A DNA stretch of 64,000 nt from NCBI RefSeq assembly GCF_016901575.1, contig NZ_JACJKQ010000002.1, positions 186,001 through 250,000 on the forward strand, in the 5' to 3' direction. Shown here one piece after another: positions 1 through 7,649 of this stretch. The notes under the pieces were generated by a model that was not told the origin of the DNA, ran no database searches, and was given only the letters and a program-made list of their open reading frames with translations. A program made the position numbers and the translations under genes. Positions within the stretch are counted from its first letter, which is position 1. Each line of letters starts with the position of its first letter. The DNA is from Enorma phocaeensis. GTDB lineage: Bacteria; Actinomycetota; Coriobacteriia; Coriobacteriales; Coriobacteriaceae.

Positions 1-1775
1 GCGTGTTCCAGATCGAGTCCGCGGGCATGACGGCGACCATCAAGAACATGAAGCCCACCGAGTACAAGCACGTGGTCGCTCTGATCGCGCTGTACCGCCC
101 CGGCCCCTTGGGCGCCGGCATGGTTGCAAGCTATATCAACCGCATGAACGGCAAGGAGCCCGCCGTCTCCTACGACCCGCGCCTGGACGACATCCTGGGC
201 GAGACCTACGGCACCATGGTCTACCAGGAGCAGGTCATGCTCATCTCGGTCGAGATGTGCGGCTTCTCCAAGGGCGAGAGCGACTCCAGGATTCGCAAGC
301 CCGTGGCGAAAAAGAAGATCAAGATGCTCACCGAGCAGGTCTTCAACTGGTCGGACGGCGAGGACGAGACCATCTACGACCACTGGATGAACGGGGCCGA
401 GAAGAACGGCTATTCGCGCGAGACCGCCCAGCGCATCTGGGACGACGTTCTCGAGTTTGCGTCCTACGCATTCAACAAGTCGCACTCCGCCGGCTACGCC
501 ATCCTCGTCATGCAGACCGCCTGGCTGAAGGCGCACTATCCGCACGAGTACATGGCGGCCGTGCTCACCTCCTATACCGGCAAGACCGAGAAGATCACGC
601 ACTACGTCTCCGCCTGCCGCCACGACGGCATCCCCGTCCTCCCGCCAGACGTGAACGAGTCGGGTCGAGAGTTCACGGCGACCGCCGAGGGCGTGCGCTT
701 CGGACTCGCGGGCATCCGCGGCGTGGGCGAGGGCGTGGCCGACGCCATCATCGCCGAGCGCGAGCACGGCGGCCCCTTCAAGAACCTGCACGACTTCGTC
801 GACCGCGTCGACTCCAGCCAGGCGAACCGCCGCGTCATCGAGGCCCTCATCAAGGCAGGCGCCTTCGACTCAACGGGCTATCCGCGCCGCCAGCTCATGG
901 GCTTCGTGGACAAGAACAACCCCGAGAACATCATCGACGCCGCAGCCAAGCGCCAGAAGGACCGCGCGAGCGGCCAGACCTCGTTCTTCGACATCTTCGG
1001 CGACGTGGCGGGCTCGGGCTTCGAGGTCGTGGTGCCCGAGCCGGACGGCCAGGAGTGGGACCGCCACATGAAGCTCTCGGCAGAGCGCGACGTCTTGGGC
1101 ATCTACGTCTCCGACCATCCGCTGCGCCCCTATGAATATGCGCTCGGCAAGGCGCGCGAGTTCGCGCTCTCCCAGATCGATACGGGCTATGAGGTCATGG
1201 TGCCGGGCGGCGGGACCCAGAACCAGGCGATTCCCGAGAACAAGCCGTTCTGGTTTGCCGGCATGGTCGCCGAGGTCTCCAAGCGCGTCACCAAAAATGG
1301 CGACCCCATGGCCATCGTGCGCCTTGAGGACATGGAGGGCGAGGCTACGGTCGTCATCTTCCCGAAGGTCTACAAGAGCTGCGAGAACTTCCTCTACGGC
1401 GAGACCGACCCCGAGACCGGCGCGGTGCTTTCCGACGCGTTCATCCGCGTGCGCGGCAAGGTCGAGCGCTCGGACCGCGGCGACCAGATCATCGCCCAGG
1501 AGGTGGTCGCCCTCGAGCTTTCAGAGGAGAACAACCGCCCCAAGGTGTTCGAGATCATGATCCCGAGCTCTCGGTTCTCGCAGGGCAACATGGCGCGCCT
1601 CGCGACGGTGCTCTCCACGAATCCCGGCGGCGACCGGGTCGAGCTCTTTATCGAACAGGGCGACGGCCAGACCATGCGCGCCGAGATTCCCGCCCGGGTG
1701 AACGCCCGCTCCGTTCCGCTCATCGCCGAGACCAAGGCGATCGTGGGCAACAAAGGCAGGGTCACCGTCATCTAG
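1..1775 (+). CDS. dnaE: DNA polymerase III alpha subunit, C-terminal part (5' end outside window)
   Basis: Replicative polymerase catalytic subunit. The open frame enters from the left edge (codons start at base 3), so only the last ~590 residues are visible. Recognisable DnaE motifs are VFQIES-GM at the edge, VYQEQVM near residue 75, AFNKSHSAGYA near 155, a helix-hairpin-helix (LAGIRGVGEGVADAII) near 235, SDHPL near 372 and an OB-fold (FWFAGMVAEVSKRV onward) near 415-505. This is the order expected for palm/fingers end, HhH and OB domains. The PHP domain and catalytic aspartates lie upstream of the window. The frame ends at TAG and is followed by a GC-rich hairpin with T-rich tail, so dnaE looks like the last gene of its transcript. 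Confidence 0.96.
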   Translation, partial: VFQIESAGMTATIKNMKPTEYKHVVALIALYRPGPLGAGMVASYINRMNGKEPAVSYDPRLDDILGETYGTMVYQEQVMLISVEMCGFSKGESDSRIRKPVAKKKIKMLTEQVFNWSDGEDETIYDHWMNGAEKNGYSRETAQRIWDDVLEFASYAFNKSHSAGYAILVMQTAWLKAHYPHEYMAAVLTSYTGKTEKITHYVSACRHDGIPVLPPDVNESGREFTATAEGVRFGLAGIRGVGEGVADAIIAEREHGGPFKNLHDFVDRVDSSQANRRVIEALIKAGAFDSTGYPRRQLMGFVDKNNPENIIDAAAKRQKDRASGQTSFFDIFGDVAGSGFEVVVPEPDGQEWDRHMKLSAERDVLGIYVSDHPLRPYEYALGKAREFALSQIDTGYEVMVPGGGTQNQAIPENKPFWFAGMVAEVSKRVTKNGDPMAIVRLEDMEGEATVVIFPKVYKSCENFLYGETDPETGAVLSDAFIRVRGKVERSDRGDQIIAQEVVALELSEENNRPKVFEIMIPSSRFSQGNMARLATVLSTNPGGDRVELFIEQGDGQTMRAEIPARVNARSVPLIAETKAIVGNKGRVTVI

Positions 1776-1798
1776 CCCTATCCCGCATGCTGCATGCG

Positions 1799-1829
1799 CG
1801 GGCCGGCCCTTGTGCCGGCCCGTTTGCTT
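1799..1829 (+). terminator. Rho-independent terminator after dnaE
   Basis: A stem with arms CGGGCCGGC and GCCGGCCCG around a short loop is followed by TTTGCTTT. It lies 24 bp after the dnaE stop and before birA. Confidence 0.7.
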
Positions 1830-2018
1830 TGTGCCTCCGGCGCCGTCATGGCTCCCGCGTCAGGTCGCCGCCGCCTCTTGCCGCGCCCGTCCTGCACCCT
1901 GCCTATCCTTGTGCGCCGCTCGCCGGAAGGGGGTGAGTCGCCCGGATGCACGGGGGTACAATGCGCGGTATATCGTCAACATGATGCCACCCAATGGTGG
2001 AGAACGGAGAGGGTAGCC

Positions 2019-2846
2019 ATGGCAGCGCTCGAGCTAGATGCGTTGGGCAGGATCGAGGTTCTTGACGAGGTCGGGTCTACCAATGACGAGCTCATGGCCC
2101 GCGCGCGTGCCGGGGCCCCGCACGGCGCCGCCTTGCGTGCGCGCTCCCAGAGCTCGGGCAAGGGGCGGCGCGCCCATCTATGGTCCTCTCCGGCAGGCGG
2201 CCTGTACATGTCGGTGCTCGTGGTGCCCGAGGTCCCTGACCGCCTGCTGCCCGGGCTTCCCGTCGCGTGCGGCCTCGGCGTGGTCCAGACCCTGTATCAC
2301 CTGGGGTGCAAGAGCGCGCGCCTCAAGTGGCCCAACGACATCGTCGTCGACGAAGGCAAGCTGGGCGGCATCCTCGTCGAGGTGAGCCGTTCGTCAGGCC
2401 GAACGGTCGCGGTGTGCGGGTTCGGCATCAATTTCCGCACGCCCCATGTCGAACATCCCACGGACGGCTCGCTGCCGGTCGTGGGCCTCATGCGCTGTCT
2501 GCCGAGCGGTGCGATGCTTCCCGAAATCGATGAGCTCGCCGAGCTGCTGCGCGAAGGGGTCCTCCTGTCTGTCGAGGAATGGACGGACCGTGCGCTTGCA
2601 GCGGGCAGCAACGCCGTCCCGCTCACGGGCATCATCGACAACTACCATCAGTTCCTGGCATATATCGAGGAGCCGGTGGACGTCTTCTCGCCCGAGGGGT
2701 CCGACTACGACATCCGCGAGTCGGGCGTGCTGCGTGGCGTAGACGGCTGGGGGCGTGCGCGCGTCGAGACCGAGCCGGGCAAGATCGAATACTTCGACGC
2801 CTCGCAGGTCTCCATCCGCCCGCACAAGGGGGACGAATCCCGCTAG
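2019..2846 (+). CDS. birA: Biotin-[acetyl-CoA-carboxylase] ligase (group I, no HTH)
   Basis: Attaches biotin to carboxylase carrier proteins by way of biotinyl-5'-AMP. 275 residues from the ATG at 2019, chosen because GGAGAACGGAGAGGG precedes it and the catalytic domain begins immediately (VGSTNDELMARA); an upstream extension to 1794 has no family similarity and overlaps the dnaE terminator. Active-site motifs: SGKGRRAHLW near residue 45 (the GRGRRG adenylate loop, here with Lys), LKWPNDI near 102 and KLGGILVE near 113. A C-terminal SH3-like domain follows. There is no N-terminal helix-turn-helix, so it is a monofunctional ligase rather than a repressor. A terminator follows the gene. Confidence 0.93.
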   Translation: MAALELDALGRIEVLDEVGSTNDELMARARAGAPHGAALRARSQSSGKGRRAHLWSSPAGGLYMSVLVVPEVPDRLLPGLPVACGLGVVQTLYHLGCKSARLKWPNDIVVDEGKLGGILVEVSRSSGRTVAVCGFGINFRTPHVEHPTDGSLPVVGLMRCLPSGAMLPEIDELAELLREGVLLSVEEWTDRALAAGSNAVPLTGIIDNYHQFLAYIEEPVDVFSPEGSDYDIRESGVLRGVDGWGRARVETEPGKIEYFDASQVSIRPHKGDESR

Positions 2847-2894
2847 CGGACCTGTCGGACCGCTCGTGCAGGCATGGTCGCGTCAAGATGGAAG

Positions 2895-2921
2895 CGGCCG
2901 GGCCCCATGGGGACCCGGCCG
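2895..2921. terminator. Bidirectional terminator between birA and the minus-strand remnant
   Basis: Arms CGGCCGGG and CCCGGCCG surround a small loop, 49 bp after the birA stop. It can serve birA and the convergent minus-strand frame. Confidence 0.6.
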
Positions 2922-2943
2922 TTCGTCGTAGACGCATGCTTTG

Positions 2944-3203
2944 TTATCCGAACAGCATGTTGGCAAGCGCTGTGCCGTTGTAGCCCAGGAATGCCCCGAT
3001 GGCGGCGGCGATGAGCATGAAGCATATGGAGCGGATGACCTTCATCCACAGAGGAATCATGCGCTCGCGACGCCCGCGCTCGGTGCCGCGGTCAACCGGC
3101 TTGCCGCTCCAGAAATCGCAGACCTCGCTATGGGCTACCAGGCCGTGCTCTTTCTCATGCCTGCCTGTGCGCGGTGCTCCTTGATGCGCTTCCCGATTTC
3201 CAT
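2944..3203 (-). pseudogene. Remnant of an XRE regulator with C-terminal membrane segment
   Basis: From an ATG at 3203, preceded by GAAGGGAG, the frame reads MEIGKRIKEHRAQAGM, the standard start of small XRE helix-turn-helix regulators in this lineage (compare the intact gene at 34531). It then reads into a stop after 22 residues. Another frame, open as part of 2944-3285, continues to the stop with a hydrophilic stretch and one clear membrane helix (ICFMLIAAAIGAFLGY near the C-terminus). The recognition helices (SQxxLAxxxxVSRQTVSNWE) are absent. I read this as a regulator that lost most of its HTH by deletion plus frameshift. An alternative is a genuine small membrane protein of up to 113 residues, but that frame has no good ribosome site. 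Confidence 0.55.
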
Positions 3204-3411
3204 CGCGTGCGGTGCTCCCTTCGGTCGATCGACGCCACCCCTGTCGAGATGCACCATGACATGACGCGGAAAAGCGTACCCTCAAATGGTCCCGACAACG
3301 TCACGGCTGGAGCGAAATGGCTCCGTCAAATGTTCTTTACGTAAACTGTGAGCTGCGAAAACAATGAGGGCCGCACGGGCGGGCCGCACGTTGGCCCAAG
3401 GTGGGCGACCG

Positions 3412-4173
3412 CTAGTTGTCTCTTGCCACGCGCTTGAAGAGGGCCGCGAACAGGATGCAGCTCGCGGCGATCCATGCGGCGGTCACGGCGAGCGGGGAGA
3501 GGGCCTCGGAGGATATCAGCGTTCCGTCGACCGCCATGCCCATGAGGTCGTAAATGCCGCCGAGGGGCGTGAGGCTTGCGATCCGGGCGAGGTTCTCGTC
3601 TGCCATGCCAAACAAGGGTACGAGCGCCACCAGCAGCACGGGCACGCTGTAGAAGCCTGCGGTCATCTGGTCGCGGCAGGCAAGTCCCAAGACCAGCGAG
3701 ACGAGCACCACGGGAATCGACCCGACAAGCCCCAGCGCCATGTAGGAGCCGAGCCATGAAACGTCTCCGCCGGCGATAAAGAAGCAGGCGAGGTTGTCCA
3801 CGGAAATCGCAAGCAGGGCGAGCAGGGTTTTTGAGGCGGCGACCTCGCCCGCTCCCACGTTGGCGAGCATGAGGGTCCGGAGGGTGTGCTTCTCTTTTTC
3901 TTCGGCGATGCCATAGATCTCGATCATCGAGCCGACCATGCCGATCGTCATGCAGAGGGCCGATCCCAACGTGAATTTTATGATCTCTTGTCCCGCAAGG
4001 GCGGCCTGCCGGGCGTCGAGGCCGGCGTCTGCGGTGACATCGCCGATGACGATGCGGTAGAGCAGCATGAAGCCGATGGGCATGAGGCACACCACGGACA
4101 TGGCGGGGTTCTTTACCAGGTCGACAAGGTCCTTCTGAAGGAGCGCGCCTATCTTGCGCAGCGATGCGTTCAT
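3412..4173 (-). CDS. ABC-2 type transporter permease
   Basis: 253-residue integral membrane subunit of an ABC exporter. It has about six hydrophobic helices (e.g. FMLLYRIVIG near 35, TIGMVGSMIEIYG near 80, LGSYMALGLVGSIPVVLVSLVLG near 140-165, LLVALVPLFG near 185) and the EEKEKHTLRTLMLANV cytoplasmic loop typical of ABC-2 proteins. The start lies 1 bp after the stop of the ATPase gene, so the two are translationally linked. The protein equals in length, and resembles in topology, the divergent permease at 6787-7548, which suggests that both serve the same transport system. Substrate unknown. Confidence 0.85.
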   Translation of the reverse strand: MNASLRKIGALLQKDLVDLVKNPAMSVVCLMPIGFMLLYRIVIGDVTADAGLDARQAALAGQEIIKFTLGSALCMTIGMVGSMIEIYGIAEEKEKHTLRTLMLANVGAGEVAASKTLLALLAISVDNLACFFIAGGDVSWLGSYMALGLVGSIPVVLVSLVLGLACRDQMTAGFYSVPVLLVALVPLFGMADENLARIASLTPLGGIYDLMGMAVDGTLISSEALSPLAVTAAWIAASCILFAALFKRVARDN

Positions 4174-4174
4174 G

Positions 4175-5020
4175 TTAAAACTCCCGTCCGGTCAGCTCGA
4201 GGAAGACCTCCTCGAGGTTGGGCTCGTCAGAGTGGATGGAGAGGCATTCGCCCGCTGTTAGCAGGTCGCCAACGAGCTCGGCAGCGGCGGCATCTTTTGT
4301 GGTCTCGACAACTCCGCGGGTGCGCGTCTCGATCACCAGCCGATTGCGGGCGAACTTGAGTGTAAGGGATTTGGGCCGGTCGCATGCGACGATCGCCCCG
4401 TCGTTTAGGATCGCGACCCGGTCGCAGACGCCCGTCGCCTCTGTCATGTCATGTGTGGTGAGAAAGATCGTGGTTCCCGCGCGCCTGAGCTCCGCAAGCA
4501 TTCGATGCACCTCGGTTCGTGCGGCTGGGTCCAGCCCGCTGGTGGGCTCGTCCAAGAAAAGAAGCTCCGGGCTATGGATGAGCGCCGCCAGCAGCGCCGC
4601 ACGCTGGCGCATACCTTTAGAGCAGTTCTTTACAAGGGTCTTTCGGTCATGTGCGAGATTCATGCGCTCGAGGAGCCTGCCGATGTCGCCCGCACCGCGC
4701 CCGCGCAGCCGCGCGTAGAAGCGCAGGTTCTCCTCGATAGACATGCGGTCATACAGGGCGCTCGTGTCGGAGAGGATGCCGATGCGGTCGTAGTCGGCGT
4801 CGCTGGCGTTCTCGATCGGCCGCCCAAACAGCATGATGCGCCCCGCGTCGCGTACGAGCTGGCGGGTAAGCAGCTTGATGGTGGTGGTTTTTCCGGCACC
4901 GGAGGGTCCCAGAAAACCGAAGCACTCGCCTCGCGAGACGGAGAAGGTGAGGCCATCGAGTACGCGCTTTGTTCCAAAGGAAAGCGTCACGCCTTCCATG
5001 GAAAGGATGGTGCTAGGCAT
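4175..5020 (-). CDS. ABC transporter ATP-binding protein
   Basis: 281 residues with Walker A GPSGAGKTT near 39, Q-loop region, a signature variant NCSKGMRQRAAL near 133 (in place of LSGGQ), Walker B LLFLDEP near 155 and the switch histidine in TTHD near 188. The C-terminal ~60 residues form the substrate-type-specific tail common in drug/bacteriocin exporters (EPNLEEVFLELTGREF). The start codon overlaps the last 8 bp of the 50-residue small gene, and the stop is 1 bp from the permease. The set 5377 to 3412 therefore looks like one operon: small membrane protein, small membrane protein, ATPase, permease. Confidence 0.93.
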   Translation of the reverse strand: MPSTILSMEGVTLSFGTKRVLDGLTFSVSRGECFGFLGPSGAGKTTTIKLLTRQLVRDAGRIMLFGRPIENASDADYDRIGILSDTSALYDRMSIEENLRFYARLRGRGAGDIGRLLERMNLAHDRKTLVKNCSKGMRQRAALLAALIHSPELLFLDEPTSGLDPAARTEVHRMLAELRRAGTTIFLTTHDMTEATGVCDRVAILNDGAIVACDRPKSLTLKFARNRLVIETRTRGVVETTKDAAAAELVGDLLTAGECLSIHSDEPNLEEVFLELTGREF

Positions 5021-5165
5021 CGCGTCCCTCCGAATCCTGGTCGTGGATCGTTTTCTTCGACGTGCGTCGGCGTTGCTGACTTTTCTTCTTGCCGCCCTCG
5101 TGTGAAAAGACGCCGGCGGCGAAGCAGCATGCGATGATGATCGCTCCCATGAGTGTGGGCTCCAT
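5013..5165 (-). CDS. 50-residue basic membrane peptide in the ABC operon
   Basis: Not recognised. One hydrophobic helix (LMGAIIIACCFAAGVF, residues 5-20) is followed by a strongly basic tail (GGKKKSQQRRRTSKK). The ATG is 2 bp beyond the stop of the 69-residue gene, with GAGGAGGTG as ribosome site inside that gene; the stop overlaps the ATPase start. Tight coupling argues it is translated. A role as an accessory or regulatory peptide of the exporter is inference. Confidence 0.6.
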   Translation of the reverse strand: MEPTLMGAIIIACCFAAGVFSHEGGKKKSQQRRRTSKKTIHDQDSEGRDA

Positions 5166-5167
5166 GG

Positions 5168-5377
5168 CTAGCGCACCTCCTCGCGCTGCGCGTCGCGCGC
5201 GGCCTCGAGGGTTTTGACGCGGCGGTCGAGTCTTGCCGCCTGGTAGCCAAGCCCCATGGCAAGCAGGACGGTCGAGACGGCAAGCACGAATACGAGGACA
5301 GAGAGCTGCTCGAGGCTGAGCGGGGCGTTGGGGCCGAGGATGTCGGTGACGATCTCGGCGATGTGCTGTTCGGTCAT
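5168..5377 (-). CDS. 69-residue small membrane protein, first gene of the ABC operon
   Basis: Not recognised by family. It has an N-terminal amphipathic segment, one membrane helix (LVFVLAVSTVLLAMGLGY, about residues 27-44) and a charged, probably coiled-coil C-terminus (LDRRVKTLEAARDAQREEV). AGAAAGGAACGCC precedes the ATG. It heads the operon that continues with the 50-residue peptide, ATPase and permease. Its architecture suggests a regulator or scaffold of the exporter, which is inference. Confidence 0.6.
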   Translation of the reverse strand: MTEQHIAEIVTDILGPNAPLSLEQLSVLVFVLAVSTVLLAMGLGYQAARLDRRVKTLEAARDAQREEVR

Positions 5378-5610
5378 GGCGTTCCTTTCTGTGGGCGGCG
5401 ACCTCGCCGCCGGCGTTTCGGCACACCTGCATCATTGTCGAGAAGCACCTTGTGTACCAGGTGTTTTGTCTATCAGGAGCGGCGATGCCGACGAAAGGAG
5501 CAATAGGGGTGACGACAGGAGCAGCCGAATCTCCCGGAGGCGGATCGGTATGGGCGCCCACGCCCGTGTCCGATGCCCGTCTCCGCTTCGGTTCCTCCAT
5601 CCTCATGAGA

Positions 5611-5678
5611 AAAAGCGTGTCACAACTGACACGAACCCCTCGAATGGGGCGCCCTCATGTCAGTTGTGACACGCTTTT
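5611..5678. repeat. Perfect 21-bp inverted repeat in a 421-bp gene-free interval
   Basis: The interval 5378-5798 holds no convincing gene. It contains a left arm at 5611-5631 (AAAAGCGTGTCACAACTGAC then A) and its exact reverse complement at 5658-5678, separated by 26 bp that include a smaller CCCC/GGGG pairing. A-run on the left and T-run on the right fit a bidirectional terminator for the LytTR gene, but the arm length is unusual. It sits between the LytTR gene stop and the operon it may control. Confidence 0.75.
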
Positions 5679-5798
5679 GGGGCGGCGCGGTGCTGGCGGG
5701 GTCTTGTGGCCGCCTCGGCTTTCCCCCGGGGGATGCCGGGGCGTCTTGAAACCCCCCTGAGGGGCCTCCAACGCGACCTGCCTGGCCGCCGCTGCGCG

Positions 5799-6719
5799 TC
5801 ACTTCCAGCCGTAGCGGGAGCGCATCTCTTCGGCACGCCCCTTCGCGAGCGGGATCGAGGTCTGCGCGGCGTCCGAGAGCGTGAGGTTAAAGCTGTTGCG
5901 GGTAAAGCGCTCGACCTTCGCCACTTTCTGGACGTTCACGATGTATGACCGGTGGCAGCGGAAGAAGCCGAAGCGCTCAAGCTCGTCGGCGAGCTCGTCG
6001 AGCGTCATCTGAACGGGATAGAGCTCGCCGCGCACCGAGGCGAAGTTCTGGCGATTTACGCTTTCGATGAAGTCGACCTCGCGCGGATCGAACAGCAGCG
6101 TGGCGTCGCCCGAGCGCGCGGGGACCTTGAACACATGGACCTCGTCTCCGGCATACTCAACGTCTTCGGGGGAGTCGCCCAGCGCGGTCTTTGCCGGCAG
6201 ATAGCGGCCGTCCTCCTCGTAGAAGGCGGTTCCCGGCATGAGCAGCGCCTCGCGCAGCGGCTCGCCGCAGGTTATGACGGTGCCTCCGGCCTCTACCACC
6301 TGGCCGATCCATGTAAGGACGACGGTGCGGGCGGTGGGGGTGACGTCGGCAAGGGGGCGCTCGCAAAAGACCACCTCGGGCTCAAACAGGCTCATGCGGG
6401 CGAAGTTGGTGATGGCGCGCTGCTCGGGAGTGAGCTTTTTGAGCTGCTTGCTCGCGATGTGTTCCAGACCGAAATGCGCGATGGCGTCGCGTGCCGAGAC
6501 GCTTCCGCCCGCGATGCGCGAGAAAAACGAGAGGTATGACCGGACGCTGTCGCGGTCGAAGCCCTTGTCTGTCTCCAGGAAGAACGCGCAGCGTCGGCCT
6601 GCATAGCGCTCATGGACATGGCGGACGGCGCGGTCGACCGCCTCGCGCCCGCACTCGATGTGTACGCTCGCGCCTTCTTCGCGGTCCAGCAACTCTTCGA
6701 TGGAGTCGTATCCAGCCAT
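5799..6719 (-). CDS. LytTR-family regulator with degenerate N-terminal ABC ATPase domain
   Basis: 306 residues from the ATG at 6719 (AGGAGAGA ribosome site); the longer open frame toward 7538 is antisense to the permease gene. Residues ~1-190 resemble an ABC ATPase that has lost its Walker A loop but keeps a signature/Walker B-like stretch (LTPEQRAITNFARMSL, then PEVVFCERPLADV) and an H-loop-like segment. Residues ~200-306 are a LytTR DNA-binding domain (FIESVNRQNFASV, FFRCHRSYIVNV, PLAKGRAEEMRSRY). Such fusions are known to regulate neighbouring ABC exporter genes. Location between two permease transcription units supports this. It probably cannot hydrolyse ATP, since no P-loop is visible. 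Confidence 0.85.
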   Translation of the reverse strand: MAGYDSIEELLDREEGASVHIECGREAVDRAVRHVHERYAGRRCAFFLETDKGFDRDSVRSYLSFFSRIAGGSVSARDAIAHFGLEHIASKQLKKLTPEQRAITNFARMSLFEPEVVFCERPLADVTPTARTVVLTWIGQVVEAGGTVITCGEPLREALLMPGTAFYEEDGRYLPAKTALGDSPEDVEYAGDEVHVFKVPARSGDATLLFDPREVDFIESVNRQNFASVRGELYPVQMTLDELADELERFGFFRCHRSYIVNVQKVAKVERFTRNSFNLTLSDAAQTSIPLAKGRAEEMRSRYGWK

Positions 6720-6786
6720 GTCTCTCCTCTTGCTTGCGTCTGGGTCTTGCCCTGGGTCCACAGTATATCGGGTATCATGAGAAGCC

Positions 6787-7548
6787 ATGAGTAGAAGCAA
6801 CCCCTCACATACCGCCGCCCTCGTGCGGCGCGACCTCCTCGATGCGCTGCGCAATCCCACCGCGGTCGCGATGCTTCTCGCGTGCGCGGCAATCGCGGCG
6901 ATCTTTGCCCTGACCGCACGCGGCGGGACCCGTTTTGCGCCCGGCGAGGCACCGGCGTTTCTGATGGCGGCGATGCTCGCGTGCGCGCCGTCGTTTGTCG
7001 GCTGCGCGATGTCGCTGTACATAATGTCTGAGGAGCGAGAGCGGGGCATGCACATCACCTTGGCCGAGGCGGGCGTGTCGATGGGCAGGGTCGCCGTGGC
7101 GAAGCTCATCGCGTCGACGATCTCGATGGCGGTCACCGAGGCGGTGATGTACCTGGCGATCGGCCCGGGCATCATCGCGCCTGGCGCCATGGCGGCGTTT
7201 GCCGCATGGAGCGTGGTGGCGTCGATGCCGGTACTTATAGGCGGGATCACCTGCGGCTTGCTGTCGCGCGACCAAACATCTACCAGCTGGATGTCGGTGA
7301 TCATCATGGTGGTCGCCGTGTCTCCCGTGCTGTCGTTCACCTCAGACAACATCCACGCCGTGACCTGGCTGCTCCCGATGGGGTCCGCGGTCGAGCTGAT
7401 CCGTCTAGCCAACGGCATGGAGCCCATGGCGCCCGCCGGGGTGCTCGTCGCGCTCATGGTCCTGTGGACGGCCGCCTCCGTCATGCTTGCCCGATATGCT
7501 TGCCGGCGGGCGTCCGACGAGCTTGAAAAGAGCGTCATGCGTCGCTAG
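6787..7548 (+). CDS. ABC-2 type permease, divergent from the LytTR regulator
   Basis: 253 residues with about six membrane helices (AVAMLLACAAIAAIFAL near 30, AFLMAAMLACAPSFVG near 57, SVIIMVVAVSPVLSF near 170, AALMVLWTAASVMLA near the end) and an MSEERERGMHITLAEAGVS loop matching the corresponding EEKEKHTLRTLML loop of the permease at 3412-4173. Only 67 bp separate its start from the LytTR start, so one control region serves both. Likely the second half of a heteromeric exporter with the minus-strand ATPase/permease; substrate unknown. Confidence 0.85.
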   Translation: MSRSNPSHTAALVRRDLLDALRNPTAVAMLLACAAIAAIFALTARGGTRFAPGEAPAFLMAAMLACAPSFVGCAMSLYIMSEERERGMHITLAEAGVSMGRVAVAKLIASTISMAVTEAVMYLAIGPGIIAPGAMAAFAAWSVVASMPVLIGGITCGLLSRDQTSTSWMSVIIMVVAVSPVLSFTSDNIHAVTWLLPMGSAVELIRLANGMEPMAPAGVLVALMVLWTAASVMLARYACRRASDELEKSVMRR

Positions 7549-7649
7549 GGACGTCTTGATGAGATGTCCATGTCCACGGCGTCGGGCCGGGCGAGTGCGG
7601 GCATGCCGTGTATCATGGGTCTGGCAAACGGCAACGGAAGGGTGGGCCC

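Noticed and set aside
257-1135. Long Arg-rich frame overlapping dnaE
   Set aside because: Shadow of the GC-rich dnaE codons in another phase; no ribosome site and low-complexity composition.
5799-7538. 579-residue minus-strand frame including the divergent permease region
   Set aside because: Only the part up to 6719 matches LytTR/ABC; the extension is antisense to the permease gene and has no family similarity.
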